Assembly: GCF_009800925.1 (NCBI RefSeq) | Contig: NZ_WOYF01000014.1 | Coordinates: forward strand, 30,569-94,568 | DNA: 64,000 nucleotides | From: Budvicia diplopodorum | GTDB lineage: Bacteria; Pseudomonadota; Gammaproteobacteria; Enterobacterales; Enterobacteriaceae | Direction: 5' to 3' | Part shown: piece after piece, positions 31,037-40,461 of the stretch | Layout of the letters: every line of letters begins with the position of its first letter | How positions within the stretch are numbered: the first letter of the stretch is position 1 | The notes under the pieces: model-generated | Databases searched by the model: none | What the model saw: only the letters and a program-made list of their open reading frames with translations | Told to the model about the DNA's origin: nothing | Position numbers and translations under genes: made by a program

Positions 31037-31948
31037 TCACTCACCGTGTTCGACCGGTAATACCATATAGGTACCTTCAAACACGCAGGCCGTTTCTTCA
31101 TCGCTGGATAGCCTAACTTCGAGCTGTACTCTGGCTTTACGCCCTTTGGCAAGACGATCCAGATCGCCTTTCATTGAGTCGAGGCTGGCTACCGCAACCG
31201 GCCGGCCGGTGATCGGTTTATGATAGCGAATATGGGCATCGACCAATACGATATCACCGCCTAGCTGGCGCTCCTGCAACAACAGCCAGATCAGCCCCCA
31301 CCCGGTCAGCGTCGCCAGCGAGAACTGGCTACCGGCAAAAATGGTGTGATGTAGGTTAGTGTTCACCGCTTCCGGCATAGTGGTAATAAAACGCTGGCCG
31401 GTGTATTGAGTAATACGCACGCCCATCTTTTCACTCAGCGGGATGCTTTGATGCCAGGCCCTTTGCAGCTGAGCGCACCAGTCCGGGCGATGGAGAATAT
31501 CGTCCAGCGTGGCAACCGTTTTTCTCATCAGGAAATGCCGGACCGGCGTAGTTTGTGGCGCTGTCATCTCGCCCTGATTCACAAACCCCAGCTTGTCAAA
31601 GAACGGCACGGTTTCTTCCCGGGCGCTACAAACAATACGTTTCACCCCTTCCTGACGCGCTATCGATTCCAGCGTAATCGCCAGCAGCGTGCCCAAACCT
31701 TTTCCGCGCACGTTTGCCGCAACCGCCAGAAAACGGATTGAACCTTCGTTATCGGCATTAATGTATAGTCGGCCAACCGCCACCACCAGCCCCTGATTGT
31801 CGACTACCATTTGATGATAGGCCATCGCATCATAGCCGTCGCGCTCCGAGCCAATGGGCTGATGCAGTGGTTTACGTAGCATTTCCCAGCGGAACTGGTA
31901 GTAGTCTTGTAAATCCTGTTCAGTAACAGGAACGCGCAGGTGATACAT
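31037..31948 (-). CDS. fabY: FabY (YiiD), GNAT plus thioesterase-fold fatty acid initiation protein
   Basis: Two-domain protein: an N-terminal GNAT acetyltransferase (about 1-145: [23 protein letters not shown], acetyl-CoA loop) and a C-terminal hot-dog YiiD_C domain (about 150-303: [29 protein letters not shown]). In E. coli it was reported to initiate fatty-acid synthesis as a probable acetoacetyl-ACP synthase. ATG at 31948 is preferred: AAAGAGAG stands six bases ahead and it yields [16 protein letters not shown] 54 bases upstream lacks a ribosome site. It is the last gene of a yihX-yihY-dtd-fabY cluster. Confidence 0.9.
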   Translation of the reverse strand: MYHLRVPVTEQDLQDYYQFRWEMLRKPLHQPIGSERDGYDAMAYHQMVVDNQGLVVAVGRLYINADNEGSIRFLAVAANVRGKGLGTLLAITLESIARQEGVKRIVCSAREETVPFFDKLGFVNQGEMTAPQTTPVRHFLMRKTVATLDDILHRPDWCAQLQRAWHQSIPLSEKMGVRITQYTGQRFITTMPEAVNTNLHHTIFAGSQFSLATLTGWGLIWLLLQERQLGGDIVLVDAHIRYHKPITGRPVAVASLDSMKGDLDRLAKGRKARVQLEVRLSSDEETACVFEGTYMVLPVEHGE

Positions 31949-32027
31949 ACAGGCTCTCTTTTTATTATGATTACTGATTATTAATAATGCGTTATTCGAC
32001 AAACAGCAACCAACAATTAGCGTTCAG

Positions 32028-32462
32028 CTATACCTGTAAGCTAAAGGTGACCGGCCCGTCATTCACCAAAGAAACCTGCATATCGGCCGCAAATACGCCA
32101 TTCTCGGTAGGAACGCTTAGCCTACAGCGCTGGCTAAAATAGTCATATAGCCGCTCAGCATCCTGCGGCGTAGCGCCGCGGGAAAAACTCGGTCGCATTC
32201 CCTTTTGGGTATCAGCCACCAGCGTAAACTGGGAAACCACCAGCACGCTGCCTCCGGCCTGCTGAACGTTCAGATTCATCTTACCCAGCTCATCGCTAAA
32301 AATGCGATAGCCCAGAACGCGCTCGCACAGGCGATCGGCCTTTTGCGGCGTATCCTCTTTCTCTACGCCCAGTAATACCAATAGCCCTTTATCAATAGCG
32401 CCAACTGTCTGGCCGTCGACCGCTACGTCAGCGCGAGTGACTCGCTGAATTAACGCAATCAT
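32028..32462 (-). CDS. dtd: D-aminoacyl-tRNA deacylase
   Basis: Removes D-amino acids and misplaced glycine from tRNA. The 144-residue protein carries [13 protein letters not shown], the SQFTL motif ([21 protein letters not shown]) and the Gly-cisPro motif [11 protein letters not shown]. Its ATG overlaps the yihY stop by four bases (ATGA), showing translational coupling. Confidence 0.98.
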   Translation of the reverse strand: MIALIQRVTRADVAVDGQTVGAIDKGLLVLLGVEKEDTPQKADRLCERVLGYRIFSDELGKMNLNVQQAGGSVLVVSQFTLVADTQKGMRPSFSRGATPQDAERLYDYFSQRCRLSVPTENGVFAADMQVSLVNDGPVTFSLQV

Positions 32463-33352
32463 TGTTTTTCCGTTCCTGAATTAGCATCACGATTAGTTTG
32501 GTAATCTTCCCGTAGCCTACGGTAATCGCCTAACGTCACCGTAACTTCAGCGCCAAACAGCACCACGCACCAGCTGAGATACACCCAAACGAACAAAATC
32601 GGTATCACCGCCAGTACCCCATAAATCAGTTGATAAGAGGGGAACATCGTGACGTATAAACCAAACCCCTTTTTACATAGCTCAAACAACAGCGCACTAA
32701 CCATCGCGCCAATCGCCGCGTCTTTTGCCGGAACGCTGACGGTAGGCACAATGCTGTAAATTAGCCAAAAGGAGACAAAAGAGAGGATCAGTGGAAATAT
32801 TCGCAAAACGCGATCGCCAACGCTGCCGAGCCCGCCAACGTCTAACCAGCTCAGCGATAGCAAATAAGAGCTGATGGCCATGCTGGCCCCGACCAAAAGC
32901 GGGCCCAGCGTCAGTACCATCCAGTAAACGGCAAAGGAGTAAACGATGGGCCTTTGGCGCTCGCTTCGCCAGATAGAATTCAGTGCAGAATCAACCGAGC
33001 TAATCAACAAGAGTGCCGTCACAATCAGCCCGCAGGTGCCTATGGCGGTCATCTTGTTAGAATTAGCGACAAACTGTTCAAGATATTGCTGAATAGTTTC
33101 ACTGGCTGCCGGAACAAAATTAGTAAAAACAAAGGCCTTTAGCTGAATGCTGACCTCAGAAAACATCGGGAAGGCGGCAAACAGCGCAAATACGACGGTA
33201 ATCAGCGGCACCAGCGACAGCAGAGAAACATAAGCCAGATTGCCTGCCATCATCTGAAGCCGATCGCGTTTTGCTCTTTTCCATAGCAGCTGCCCGTAAG
33301 CCACCATCGGTTTGATTTCTTTTGGCCCGCGAATATGGGATAAATGTGACAT
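32459..33352 (-). CDS. yihY: YihY, YihY/BrkB-family inner-membrane protein
   Basis: Polytopic membrane protein with about six segments. Although once labelled RNase BN, this family is not a ribonuclease; its role is unknown. Typical parts: [68 protein letters not shown] and the C-terminal [25 protein letters not shown]. 297 residues. It lies upstream of and overlaps dtd. Confidence 0.94.
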   Translation of the reverse strand: MSHLSHIRGPKEIKPMVAYGQLLWKRAKRDRLQMMAGNLAYVSLLSLVPLITVVFALFAAFPMFSEVSIQLKAFVFTNFVPAASETIQQYLEQFVANSNKMTAIGTCGLIVTALLLISSVDSALNSIWRSERQRPIVYSFAVYWMVLTLGPLLVGASMAISSYLLSLSWLDVGGLGSVGDRVLRIFPLILSFVSFWLIYSIVPTVSVPAKDAAIGAMVSALLFELCKKGFGLYVTMFPSYQLIYGVLAVIPILFVWVYLSWCVVLFGAEVTVTLGDYRRLREDYQTNRDANSGTEKQ

Positions 33353-33452
33353 GAATTTCTCGCTTAGTATCGGATAAGGCTGACTTACCGCAAACCCGAT
33401 GGCCCGTTGCTCCGCTAGCCATTACGGCTGACGGAAAGCCAGTAAACCATGA

Positions 33453-34046
33453 TTAGCTTTGGTTAAAATACGCGGGAATGACTTGATTATCTACAACGTG
33501 AACGGCGGCAATCCCCAGCGCGGCCGCACCGACAACATTGTCACGATTATCATCAAAAAACACGGTATTTTCCGGAGTAAAGCCTTCTTGATCAAGCAGA
33601 TAGCGATAAATATTGGCTTCGGGTTTACGCATGCCTAATTCCTGAGACAGGTAGACTTTATCCGCTGACTCGCTCACCTGCGGATATTGTTCCAGCCAAT
33701 AGCTACAGTGTAGCTCGTTGGTATTCGATAGCACCACCACACGATGGCCTTCGGCCCTCAGGCGCTGCATGATATCAACCACTTCATCACGCTGGCCGAC
33801 GAAAATGGCCTGCCACCCGGCAGAAAACTGTTCAAAACTCAGCGCCACGCCCAGTTCATCACACACCCTTTCGGCAAACTCTTCATCGCTGATTTCGCCC
33901 CGCTCATGTTGTTCAAAGGATTGCCCCATCACAAAATGTTCAGCCAGAGTGGCTAAAGGCGTACCGCTCAAATTACTCCATACGCCCAAGGCACGTTTAA
34001 AATCGATATCGACAATCACATTCCCTAAATCAAAGATATACAGCAT
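33453..34046 (-). CDS. yihX: YihX, HAD-family alpha-D-glucose-1-phosphate phosphatase
   Basis: HAD-like phosphatase; the E. coli protein releases glucose from alpha-D-glucose 1-phosphate. Nucleophile motif DLGNVIVDID near the N-terminus, motif II VVVLSNTNE, Lys in LGMRKPEANIY, and acidic motif FFDDNRDNVVGA. ATG at 34046 is chosen: AGG stands five bases ahead and MLYIFDLGN equals the E. coli start. The alternative GTG six bases upstream overlaps that ribosome site. 197 residues. Confidence 0.95.
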   Translation of the reverse strand: MLYIFDLGNVIVDIDFKRALGVWSNLSGTPLATLAEHFVMGQSFEQHERGEISDEEFAERVCDELGVALSFEQFSAGWQAIFVGQRDEVVDIMQRLRAEGHRVVVLSNTNELHCSYWLEQYPQVSESADKVYLSQELGMRKPEANIYRYLLDQEGFTPENTVFFDDNRDNVVGAAALGIAAVHVVDNQVIPAYFNQS

Positions 34047-34501
34047 ATGCACCTGCCCGATTTTAATGTTGTTATCACGTTTACTACGCTATCACAATTA
34101 TCTTATTCCGCGCATCAGAAATACCAAGGCTATTATGAAAAGATAGGAAAATACAGTGCATTAGCTATGTTTTCAGCCCCAAAATTTTGGCTATTCTTCT
34201 TGGTTTAATCAGCGCCGTTTAACCCGTTAATAAGCATGAATTCTGTAAAATTGGCGCTGATAAACGTTAAAAAAATGGATTATTTTACAAACTTAGCGGC
34301 ATATCGGCAGAGATAAAAACCACGATCCCCCTGAACGCTGGGTTATAATATTCGCGTGATGGATCCGCTTTCGGGGGTAATCGCCTGTGCAACTCTTTTC
34401 AGGCGTACCTAACCATTATTAAATGACAAAAAACAATGAGAGATAATCAAAACAGTGAGGTTATCTCTGCGGCAGTTCTACGATATTTAGGAAGTCATAA
34501 A
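34047..34501. other. yihX-yidB intergenic region
   Basis: About 455 bases between divergent genes. Apart from a possible N-terminal extension of yidB (in-frame ATG at 34436 without a ribosome site) no gene or recognisable site is evident. Confidence 0.4.
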
Positions 34502-34891
34502 ATGAGTTTATTAGATCAGTTGGGTGGAGCGCTTGGTAGCAAAGGTTCTATCGATTATGTCGCTATTATGCAGTGGGTTGAGCAGCAGGGCGGCATTTCC
34601 GGCCTGCTGGAAAAATTCCGTCATGGCGGACTGACCGAGGTCGTTCAGTCATGGATCGGCAACGGTACCAATCAGCCGATCACCGGCGATCGCGTTGAGC
34701 AGGTTTTAAGCAGTGATGCACTACAGCAACTGGCTACCAAGCTGGGCATCGATAGTCAGGCTGCATCAGGCATTATTGCTCAATTTTTACCAGAAATCGT
34801 TAACAAACTGTCTCCTGACGGCCAAGAGCCAGGCAATGCAGACATGATCTCTGCCGGTCTATCAATGCTGACAGGCAAACTTTTCGGCTAA
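34502..34891 (+). CDS. yidB: YidB family (DUF937) protein
   Basis: Soluble protein of unknown function. ATG at 34502 is chosen because TAGGAAG lies just upstream and MSLLDQLGGALG aligns with the E. coli start region; this gives 129 residues against 132 in E. coli. Conserved parts: IMQWVEQQGGISGLLEKFRHGGLTEVVQSW, the helix DALQQLATKLGIDSQAASGIIAQFLPEIV and the end ISAGLSMLTGKLFG. Confidence 0.93.
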   Translation: MSLLDQLGGALGSKGSIDYVAIMQWVEQQGGISGLLEKFRHGGLTEVVQSWIGNGTNQPITGDRVEQVLSSDALQQLATKLGIDSQAASGIIAQFLPEIVNKLSPDGQEPGNADMISAGLSMLTGKLFG

Positions 34892-34930
34892 AAGCCGGGT
34901 GAGCTATCGAGCATAGTTCAGGCAATTAAT

Positions 34931-34962
34931 ACGGGGTTAGGTCCAGCATCTGACCCCGTTTC
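34931..34962 (+). terminator. Terminator after yidB
   Basis: ACGGGGTTAG and CTGACCCCGT form a ten-pair stem (one G-T) with a nine-base loop, followed by TTCTGCTTT. Confidence 0.7.
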
Positions 34963-35046
34963 TGCTTTACAATCGAGTCTATTTTTTCGTTCTTCGACAT
35001 CGCCAGCCATCGCTAATAGTCCCTAAAAGATAAATAATCATGACGA

Positions 35047-35271
35047 GTGGAATTACACGCCTTTCCAAAAAGAAAATGGTCGACTAACGACGCTTGCCCC
35101 ACCGACTATAATAGCTATCAACGGCGACTGGTCGATGGCGCTACGGCAGCATACCCAATTTACGCCTCGGCCGTTCAGGCGTTGTCTCAAGGATTAGACG
35201 TGCAATCTGTCAGACCTTATATCGACAGCCGCCTCGTATTTATTAATATATTAAGGATAATAAGTGAGTGA
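35047..35271 (+). CDS. Doubtful small gene or gene remnant
   Basis: A 74-codon frame from a GTG, VELHAFPKRKWSTNDACP...VRPYIDSRLVFINILRIISE. Its end overlaps the start of the next frame by eight bases (GTGAGTGA), as in coupled genes, and composition is protein-like. But no ribosome site precedes the GTG; an ATG at 35040 in another frame has MTSGITRLSKKKMVD and stops at once, which could be the beheaded N-terminus of the same gene. I do not recognise it. It may be the first damaged member of the decaying locus that follows. Confidence 0.35.
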   Translation: MELHAFPKRKWSTNDACPTDYNSYQRRLVDGATAAYPIYASAVQALSQGLDVQSVRPYIDSRLVFINILRIISE

Positions 35272-35847
35272 CAAAAAATACATTATTATCAGTTCACTAA
35301 TGATGTTGATAGACCTACCGGTGTGGGTGCAAGGCATCTGTATCGTTTTGCATACGCTGGGCGTATCGGCAATATCCTCACTTTATATCGCAATGCTCTC
35401 TGCATTGATTATTGGAATGCTGTGGTCAGGGAAATACGCTTTACCGGGCGGTTTTTATGCGCGTTATCTCCCAATTTTGATCCCGATATTTTACTCAATT
35501 GGTCTGTTGCAATGTTTCTCAGCGACGGCGAGATCAATCAATGGGTAATTCAATATCTGGGCTGTTCTTACTTACCGTTTCTACTCTCCACGATAATTAC
35601 CGCTGATTATATAGAGCGGGTATGGATAATGATGTTAGTACCGCTTATCAGCTATTCACTATTCTTTCTTGGCATGGTGCTAAATGCCAGACTGCAAGGT
35701 AAGCGCCTGATGACAATGCGTGGGACTATTTCAATAGCCGCGTTATTTCTATTACTCTTCTTGTTCTGTACTTATCAGGCTTATGAGCAACAGTTAAAAT
35801 ATCCGTTAAGCGGCAATCTATTCAAACCAAGCAAAGAGGATGAGTAA
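35264..35847 (+). pseudogene. Frameshifted integral-membrane protein gene, unknown family
   Basis: GTG start with AAGGATAA ahead. The first frame encodes MSDKKYIIISSLMMLIDLPVWVQ and hydrophobic segments to YSIGLLQ, then meets a stop 11 codons later. The -1 frame continues smoothly from there as LSDGEINQWVIQYLGCSYLPF and two more hydrophobic segments to the end at 35847. Adding one T to the TTT at 35515-35517 restores QCFLSDGEINQW and a single 194-residue protein with about five membrane segments. So this is a one-base deletion in a T-run, either a real mutation or a sequence error. Programmed slippage is less likely, as no slippery heptamer is obvious. Confidence 0.75.
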
Positions 35848-35852
35848 AGTGT

Positions 35853-35912
35853 ATGTTCAAATCGCTCCGTCTAATTCTGGCGTGCATATTCCTGATAACC
35901 CGCAGAAGCTAA
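35853..35912 (+). pseudogene. Beheaded exported-protein gene cut by IS4-like element
   Basis: ATG five bases after the previous stop opens [19 protein letters not shown], a typical signal-peptide or anchor start. The frame ends at TAA (35910-35912), which is the first three bases of the element's end (TAATGCC). The rest of the gene is absent on the far side of the element, where typA follows. Confidence 0.6.
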
Positions 35913-35916
35913 TGCC

Positions 35917-36747
35917 AGTAACCGGGCAGTTATTTCCTCCCCCCAGCCCCGGCCATTTCTTACGAGCCTGCGGACTGGTTTTCAGCTTCACCAGATGATC
36001 GCCTTTTCCCAGTTTCCGGATTTCTTCATACTGCGCCCCTTTTTTCAGCGGTATCATCCAGTGGCGGTGCTTTCCCGCCTGATTCCAGACATTCAGTAAC
36101 CCCAACGAGTAGTCGCCTTTATCGAGCAAGGTCAGTGTGTTATCAGTCGTCTGGTCTATCAGTTGTTCGGCCAGCGTGTATTCGCTTTCTTTCATCGTAC
36201 CGAAGGCAGCAGCGGTTAACAGGTGGCTGGTCAGTTCCATCTGGCGGACCATTTTAACCTGTGGGTAAAGTCCGGGTTGTCCGGCATAAGTCTGTCGCGG
36301 GAAGGTGACATCGTTCTCCGGCGTATCCGGTGTTCGCCAGACCACACCATCCACCGCCAGTAATTTTAGCCCGCACCACTGAGAATGCGTGACGGAGCTA
36401 TGCCATAGCTGTGCTGTTTGTGTGAACACCCGGAGGACGGCGTCACTTCCCAGACGTTGTCTGGCCTGAATAACTGCGCTCGGGGCAACAAAGGGGCGGT
36501 TGCCCGGTAGCATGATATCCAGACGATTAACGATTTGATGAAGGGGTTCTTTACGCTCCAGTGCCATGCCAATAATACACCAGACCATCATCTCCAGCGG
36601 CAGGCGGCGTTTGCGTAGAGTCACAGTACCGGATTCAGCAAGGCAACGAGAAATAAGCGCCGGGTCGAGAAAATCGCCCAGAGAAGTCAGCGGGTTACGG
36701 GTTGAATCGTAGCAGGAAACAAGGTCAAGAGCCTGGTCAATATGCAT
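35917..36747 (-). pseudogene. IS4-family transposase, truncated and frameshifted
   Basis: [29 protein letters not shown] through [40 protein letters not shown] matches IS4 transposase closely. The first two catalytic Asp are present ([18 protein letters not shown]), but the third acidic residue (YREIK motif) is lost with the C-terminal third. A six-G run (35939-35944 as C on the plus strand) has one base too many: without it the frame reads [11 protein letters not shown] as in the family. The product is therefore inactive twice over. Confidence 0.88.
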
Positions 36748-36782
36748 AAAAAAAATCCGGAAATGAAGAACATTTCCGGATT
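36748..36782 (-). terminator. Hairpin with U-run directly ahead of the transposase start
   Basis: AATCCGGAAATG-TTCTT-CATTTCCGGATT on the minus strand, then a T-run, then the transposase ATG immediately. It looks like an intrinsic terminator placed to stop read-in transcription and to bury the ribosome site. This type of self-limitation is known in several IS elements; for this copy it is inference. Confidence 0.75.
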
Positions 36783-36862
36783 CTTACAACCACTGGATCG
36801 GTCAACCGATCGGCATTACCGGGTGGCTTTTTACACTTAACAACCGATGGTCAGGCTACTAA

Positions 36863-38689
36863 TTAGGCCTCTTTAGGACCACGGTTAGCACGTTTACGGT
36901 CGTTTTCAGTCAGGTGACGTTTACGGATACGCACGGATACAGGCGTTACTTCAACCAGCTCGTCATCATCGATAAATTCCAGAGCTTGCTCCAGAGACAT
37001 TTTGATGGCGGGAACCAGCGTTGTCGCTTCATCAGTACCAGAAGCACGCATATTGGTCAGTTTCTTACCGGTTAAGCAGTTTACAGTCAGGTCGTTAGAA
37101 CGTGAATGAATACCGATAATCTGGCCTTCATACACTTCTGCACCGTGACCTAAGAATAGCTTACCGCGGTCTTGCAGGCTGTACAGAGCAAACGCAACCG
37201 CTTTACCCTGACCGTTAGAAACCAGCACACCGTTCTGACGCTGACCAATTTCACCCGGACGCACGTCGTCATAATGGCTGAAGGTTGAGTACAGTAAGCC
37301 AGTACCGGAAGTCATTGTCATAAATTCGGTACGGAAACCGATCAGACCACGCGCAGGAATCAGGTAATCTAGGCGAATACGACCTTTGCCGTCTGGGATC
37401 ATGTCTTTCACATCACCTTTACGCTCACCCATGGCTTGCATGACTGAACCTTGATGCTGCTCTTCGATATCCAGAGTCACGTTTTCGAATGGCTCTTGTT
37501 TACGGCCATCAATCATCTTATTGATAACTTTAGGACGAGAAACGGCGATTTCGAAACCTTCACGACGCATGTTTTCAATCAGAACCGACAGGTGAAGTTC
37601 ACCACGGCCCGATACGCGGAACGCGTCGGCATCTTCAGTTTCTTCAACGCGCAGAGCTACGTTATGTACCAGCTCTTTGTTCAGGCGATCAAGAATCTGA
37701 CGTGAAGTGACGTATTTACCTTCTTTACCGCAGAACGGTGAGGTATTTACGCAGAAATACATGGTTACGGTAGGTTCATCAACGGATAACGCTGGCAGAG
37801 CTTCAACGCTTTGCACATCACAAACGGTATCAGAGATGTTCAGTTCACCCAAACCGGTAATCGCAACGATGTCGCCGGCTTCAGCCACTTGCGCTTCAAT
37901 ACGTTCTAAGCCCATATGGCCCAGTACTTTACCGATTTTACCGTTGCGAGTTTTTCCTTCGCTGTCGATAACGGTAACCTGCTGGTTAGGCTTAACTTTA
38001 CCGCGCTTAATACGGCCGATGCCAATAACGCCAACGTAGTTGTTGTAGTCTAATTGGGAAATTTGCATCTGGAACGGACCGTCACTGTCGACGTCCGGTG
38101 AAGCAACGTGCTTAACGATGGCTTCAAACAGTGGATCCATGTTATCAGTCATTTCGTTATGATCGTCACTCGCAATACCCAATAATGCAGAAGCATAAAT
38201 AATTGGGAAATCGAGCTGTTCGTCAGTCGCATCAAGGTTAACGAACAGGTCAAACACCTGATCAACAACCCAGTCAGGACGCGCGCCAGGGCGGTCGACT
38301 TTATTAATGACAACAATAGGCTTTAAACCGTTAGCAAACGCTTTTTTGGTCACGAAACGGGTTTGCGGCATCGGGCCATCCATTGCATCAACAACCAGCA
38401 ACACCGAGTCAACCATTGACATTACGCGCTCTACTTCACCACCGAAGTCGGCGTGTCCTGGAGTGTCAACGATATTAATACGGTAACCGTTCCAGGTAAT
38501 GGCGGTGTTCTTAGCCAGAATGGTGATCCCTCGTTCTTTCTCGAGATCGCCGGAGTCCATAACGCGCTCAGTGGCTTCGTTACGTTGGTCTCCTAAAGTT
38601 CCAGACATTTGTAGTAGCTTATCAACCAGGGTAGTTTTCCCATGGTCTACGTGCGCGATAATAGCGATGTTACGTAGATTCTCAATCAC
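36863..38689 (-). CDS. typA: TypA/BipA, ribosome-associated GTPase
   Basis: Translational GTPase that assists 50S assembly, especially in cold and stress. G motifs: [16 protein letters not shown], the switch region [27 protein letters not shown], and [10 protein letters not shown]. Then come EF-G-like domains II, III and V and the BipA-specific C-terminal domain ([58 protein letters not shown]). 608 residues. Divergent from glnA, as in E. coli. Confidence 0.98.
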   Translation of the reverse strand: MIENLRNIAIIAHVDHGKTTLVDKLLQMSGTLGDQRNEATERVMDSGDLEKERGITILAKNTAITWNGYRINIVDTPGHADFGGEVERVMSMVDSVLLVVDAMDGPMPQTRFVTKKAFANGLKPIVVINKVDRPGARPDWVVDQVFDLFVNLDATDEQLDFPIIYASALLGIASDDHNEMTDNMDPLFEAIVKHVASPDVDSDGPFQMQISQLDYNNYVGVIGIGRIKRGKVKPNQQVTVIDSEGKTRNGKIGKVLGHMGLERIEAQVAEAGDIVAITGLGELNISDTVCDVQSVEALPALSVDEPTVTMYFCVNTSPFCGKEGKYVTSRQILDRLNKELVHNVALRVEETEDADAFRVSGRGELHLSVLIENMRREGFEIAVSRPKVINKMIDGRKQEPFENVTLDIEEQHQGSVMQAMGERKGDVKDMIPDGKGRIRLDYLIPARGLIGFRTEFMTMTSGTGLLYSTFSHYDDVRPGEIGQRQNGVLVSNGQGKAVAFALYSLQDRGKLFLGHGAEVYEGQIIGIHSRSNDLTVNCLTGKKLTNMRASGTDEATTLVPAIKMSLEQALEFIDDDELVEVTPVSVRIRKRHLTENDRKRANRGPKEA

Positions 38690-38795
38690 AGATTTGCCTC
38701 AGGCATTGGAAATAGCGCGTTATTGTACACGCTTTAGACGAAGTACTAAACAAGATCACAAAGATCTATTAAAAACAACTATCGTGTAGACGGAT

Positions 38796-38811
38796 TGTGA
38801 TCATTTTCACG
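38796..38811 (+). promoter_or_regulatory. CRP site in the typA-glnA region
   Basis: TGTGA-TCATTT-TCACG, one base from the ideal CRP palindrome. The E. coli glnAp1 promoter is CRP-activated and lies in the same region. Confidence 0.65.
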
Positions 38812-38839
38812 GTGTAAAGCGTTTATAAAAACACAAATT

Positions 38840-38854
38840 GCACCAAAAAAGTTC
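38840..38854 (+). promoter_or_regulatory. NtrC site 2 (distal), glnA enhancer
   Basis: GCAC-CAAAAAA-GTTC, one mismatch to GCAC-N7-GTGC. Its centre is 30 bases, about three helical turns, from the proximal site. Confidence 0.65.
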
Positions 38855-38869
38855 AACTTATTCATTATC

Positions 38870-38884
38870 GCACCATCTTAGTGC
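38870..38884 (+). promoter_or_regulatory. NtrC site 1 (proximal), glnA enhancer
   Basis: GCAC-CATCTTA-GTGC, a perfect NtrC half-site pair. It is about 100 bases ahead of the sigma54 promoter, matching the E. coli glnA enhancer arrangement. Confidence 0.85.
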
Positions 38885-38971
38885 AATAACAGATGCAAAA
38901 AAATGTTTTTCGTTCATACTCTGACGTTATAGACGCCACAAGCGGCTATCTGACTGTCAGCAATAAAAACT

Positions 38972-38986
38972 TGGCACGATTATAGC
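38972..38986 (+). promoter_or_regulatory. Sigma54 promoter of glnA (glnAp2-like)
   Basis: TGGCAC-GATTA-TAGC has the -24 GG and -12 GC dinucleotides at the required spacing; E. coli glnAp2 is TGGCAC-N5-TCGC. It lies 66 bases before the glnA ATG. Confidence 0.88.
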
Positions 38987-39051
38987 ATACCTTTTGTTCA
39001 TGGCACCGATGCCAAATGCGAAAAGATAATACAGCCACCGGGAGAACAACA

Positions 39052-40461
39052 ATGTCTACAGAACATGTTTTGACCATGCTTAATGAGCACGAAGTAAAAT
39101 TTGTCGATTTACGTTTTACCGATACCAAAGGTAAAGAGCAACATATCACGATCCCTGCTCATCAGGTTGACGCAGACTTTTTCGAAGATGGCAAAATGTT
39201 CGATGGCTCTTCTATTGGCGGCTGGAAAGGTATTAACGAATCAGACATGGTGCTGATGCCGGATCCAACGACTGCATTACTCGACCCGTTCTTCGAAGAC
39301 ACTACGCTGATTATCCGTTGCGATGTTCTTGAGCCGGGTACCATGCAAGGCTACGAGCGCGACCCGCGTTCGATCTCTAAGCGCGCTGAAGACTTCCTGC
39401 GTTCATCCGGTATTGCCGACACCGTACTGTTTGGACCTGAGCCAGAGTTTTTCCTGTTTGAAGATATTCGTTTTGGTAACTCTATCGCCGGTGCCTATTA
39501 CCATATTGATGATACCGAAGCGGCATGGAATACCGGAACCAAGTATGAAGGCGGCAACAAAGGCCATCGTCCTATGGTCAAAGGCGGTTACTTCCCTGTA
39601 CCACCGGTTGATTCATCTCAGGATATCCGTTCAGCCATGTGTTTAACCATGGAAGAGATGGGCCTGGTGGTTGAAGCTCATCACCATGAAGTAGCAACTG
39701 CCGGTCAAAACGAAGTGGCAACCCGCTTTAATACCATGACCAAGAAAGCGGATGAAACCCAAATTTATAAATACGTGGTGCATAACGTTGCTCATGCGTA
39801 CGGTAAAACCGCCACCTTTATGCCGAAGCCTTTAGTTGGTGATAACGGTTCTGGTATGCATTGCCATATGTCGCTGTCTAAAAACGGGACTAACCTGTTT
39901 GCCGGCGATAAATACGGCGGCCTGTCTGAAATGGCGCTGTACTACATTGGCGGTATTATCAAACATGCTAAAGCGATCAATGCGTTTGCTAACCCAACCA
40001 CTAACTCATACAAGCGTCTGGTCCCGGGATACGAAGCACCGGTAATGCTGGCTTACTCAGCCCGTAACCGTTCAGCATCAATCCGTATTCCAGTGGTTGC
40101 CAGCCCGAAAGCGCGTCGTATCGAAGTGCGCTTCCCTGACCCAGCGGCTAACCCATACTTAGCGTTTGCCGCTCAGCTGATGGCCGGTCTTGATGGCATC
40201 ATCAATAAAATTCATCCTGGCGAAGCCATGGATAAGAACCTGTATGACTTACCGGCAGAAGAAGCAAAAAACATCCCTACCGTTGCAGGTTCTCTGGAAG
40301 AAGCGTTGGCCTGTCTGGATGCTGACCGTGAGTTTTTAACCCGAGGCGGTGTGTTCACCGACGATTCTATTGATGCTTATATCGAACTGAAGCAGGAAGA
40401 GATGGATCGCGTGCGTATGGCTCCACATCCGTTAGAGTTTGAACTGTATTACAGCGTGTAA
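39052..40461 (+). CDS. glnA: Glutamine synthetase type I
   Basis: Dodecameric enzyme forming glutamine from glutamate, ammonia and ATP. ATG at 39052 is chosen: GGGAG stands ahead and [22 protein letters not shown] matches E. coli; it gives 469 residues. Features: [12 protein letters not shown] metal ligands, [14 protein letters not shown], the ATP-site stretch [16 protein letters not shown], and the adenylylation Tyr in KNLYDLP (about residue 398). It is first in glnA-glnL-glnG and controlled by the upstream NtrC and sigma54 elements. Confidence 0.98.
   Translation: MSTEHVLTMLNEHEVKFVDLRFTDTKGKEQHITIPAHQVDADFFEDGKMFDGSSIGGWKGINESDMVLMPDPTTALLDPFFEDTTLIIRCDVLEPGTMQGYERDPRSISKRAEDFLRSSGIADTVLFGPEPEFFLFEDIRFGNSIAGAYYHIDDTEAAWNTGTKYEGGNKGHRPMVKGGYFPVPPVDSSQDIRSAMCLTMEEMGLVVEAHHHEVATAGQNEVATRFNTMTKKADETQIYKYVVHNVAHAYGKTATFMPKPLVGDNGSGMHCHMSLSKNGTNLFAGDKYGGLSEMALYYIGGIIKHAKAINAFANPTTNSYKRLVPGYEAPVMLAYSARNRSASIRIPVVASPKARRIEVRFPDPAANPYLAFAAQLMAGLDGIINKIHPGEAMDKNLYDLPAEEAKNIPTVAGSLEEALACLDADREFLTRGGVFTDDSIDAYIELKQEEMDRVRMAPHPLEFELYYSV

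Larger units (their letters stand above)
35910..36818 (-). mobile_element. IS4-like insertion sequence, internally deleted
   Basis: The transposase-proximal end reads TAATGCCGATCGGTTGACC on the minus strand from 36818, like the IS4 terminus. The opposite end shows TAATGCC on the plus strand at 35910-35916, so both tips are inverted copies. The interior is about 909 bases instead of about 1.4 kb: the last third of the transposase gene and most of the right end are gone. Flanking 11-base sequences (CCCGCAGAAGC and CCGGGTGGCTT) do not match, so no target duplication is visible. Confidence 0.8.

Noticed and set aside
35499..35530. Programmed ribosomal frameshift in the 35.3 kb membrane gene
   Set aside because: No X-XXY-YYZ slippery site or downstream structure is obvious; a one-base deletion in a T-run is simpler.
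35899..36829. Target-site duplication around the IS4-like element
   Set aside because: The 11-base flanks CCCGCAGAAGC and CCGGGTGGCTT do not match.
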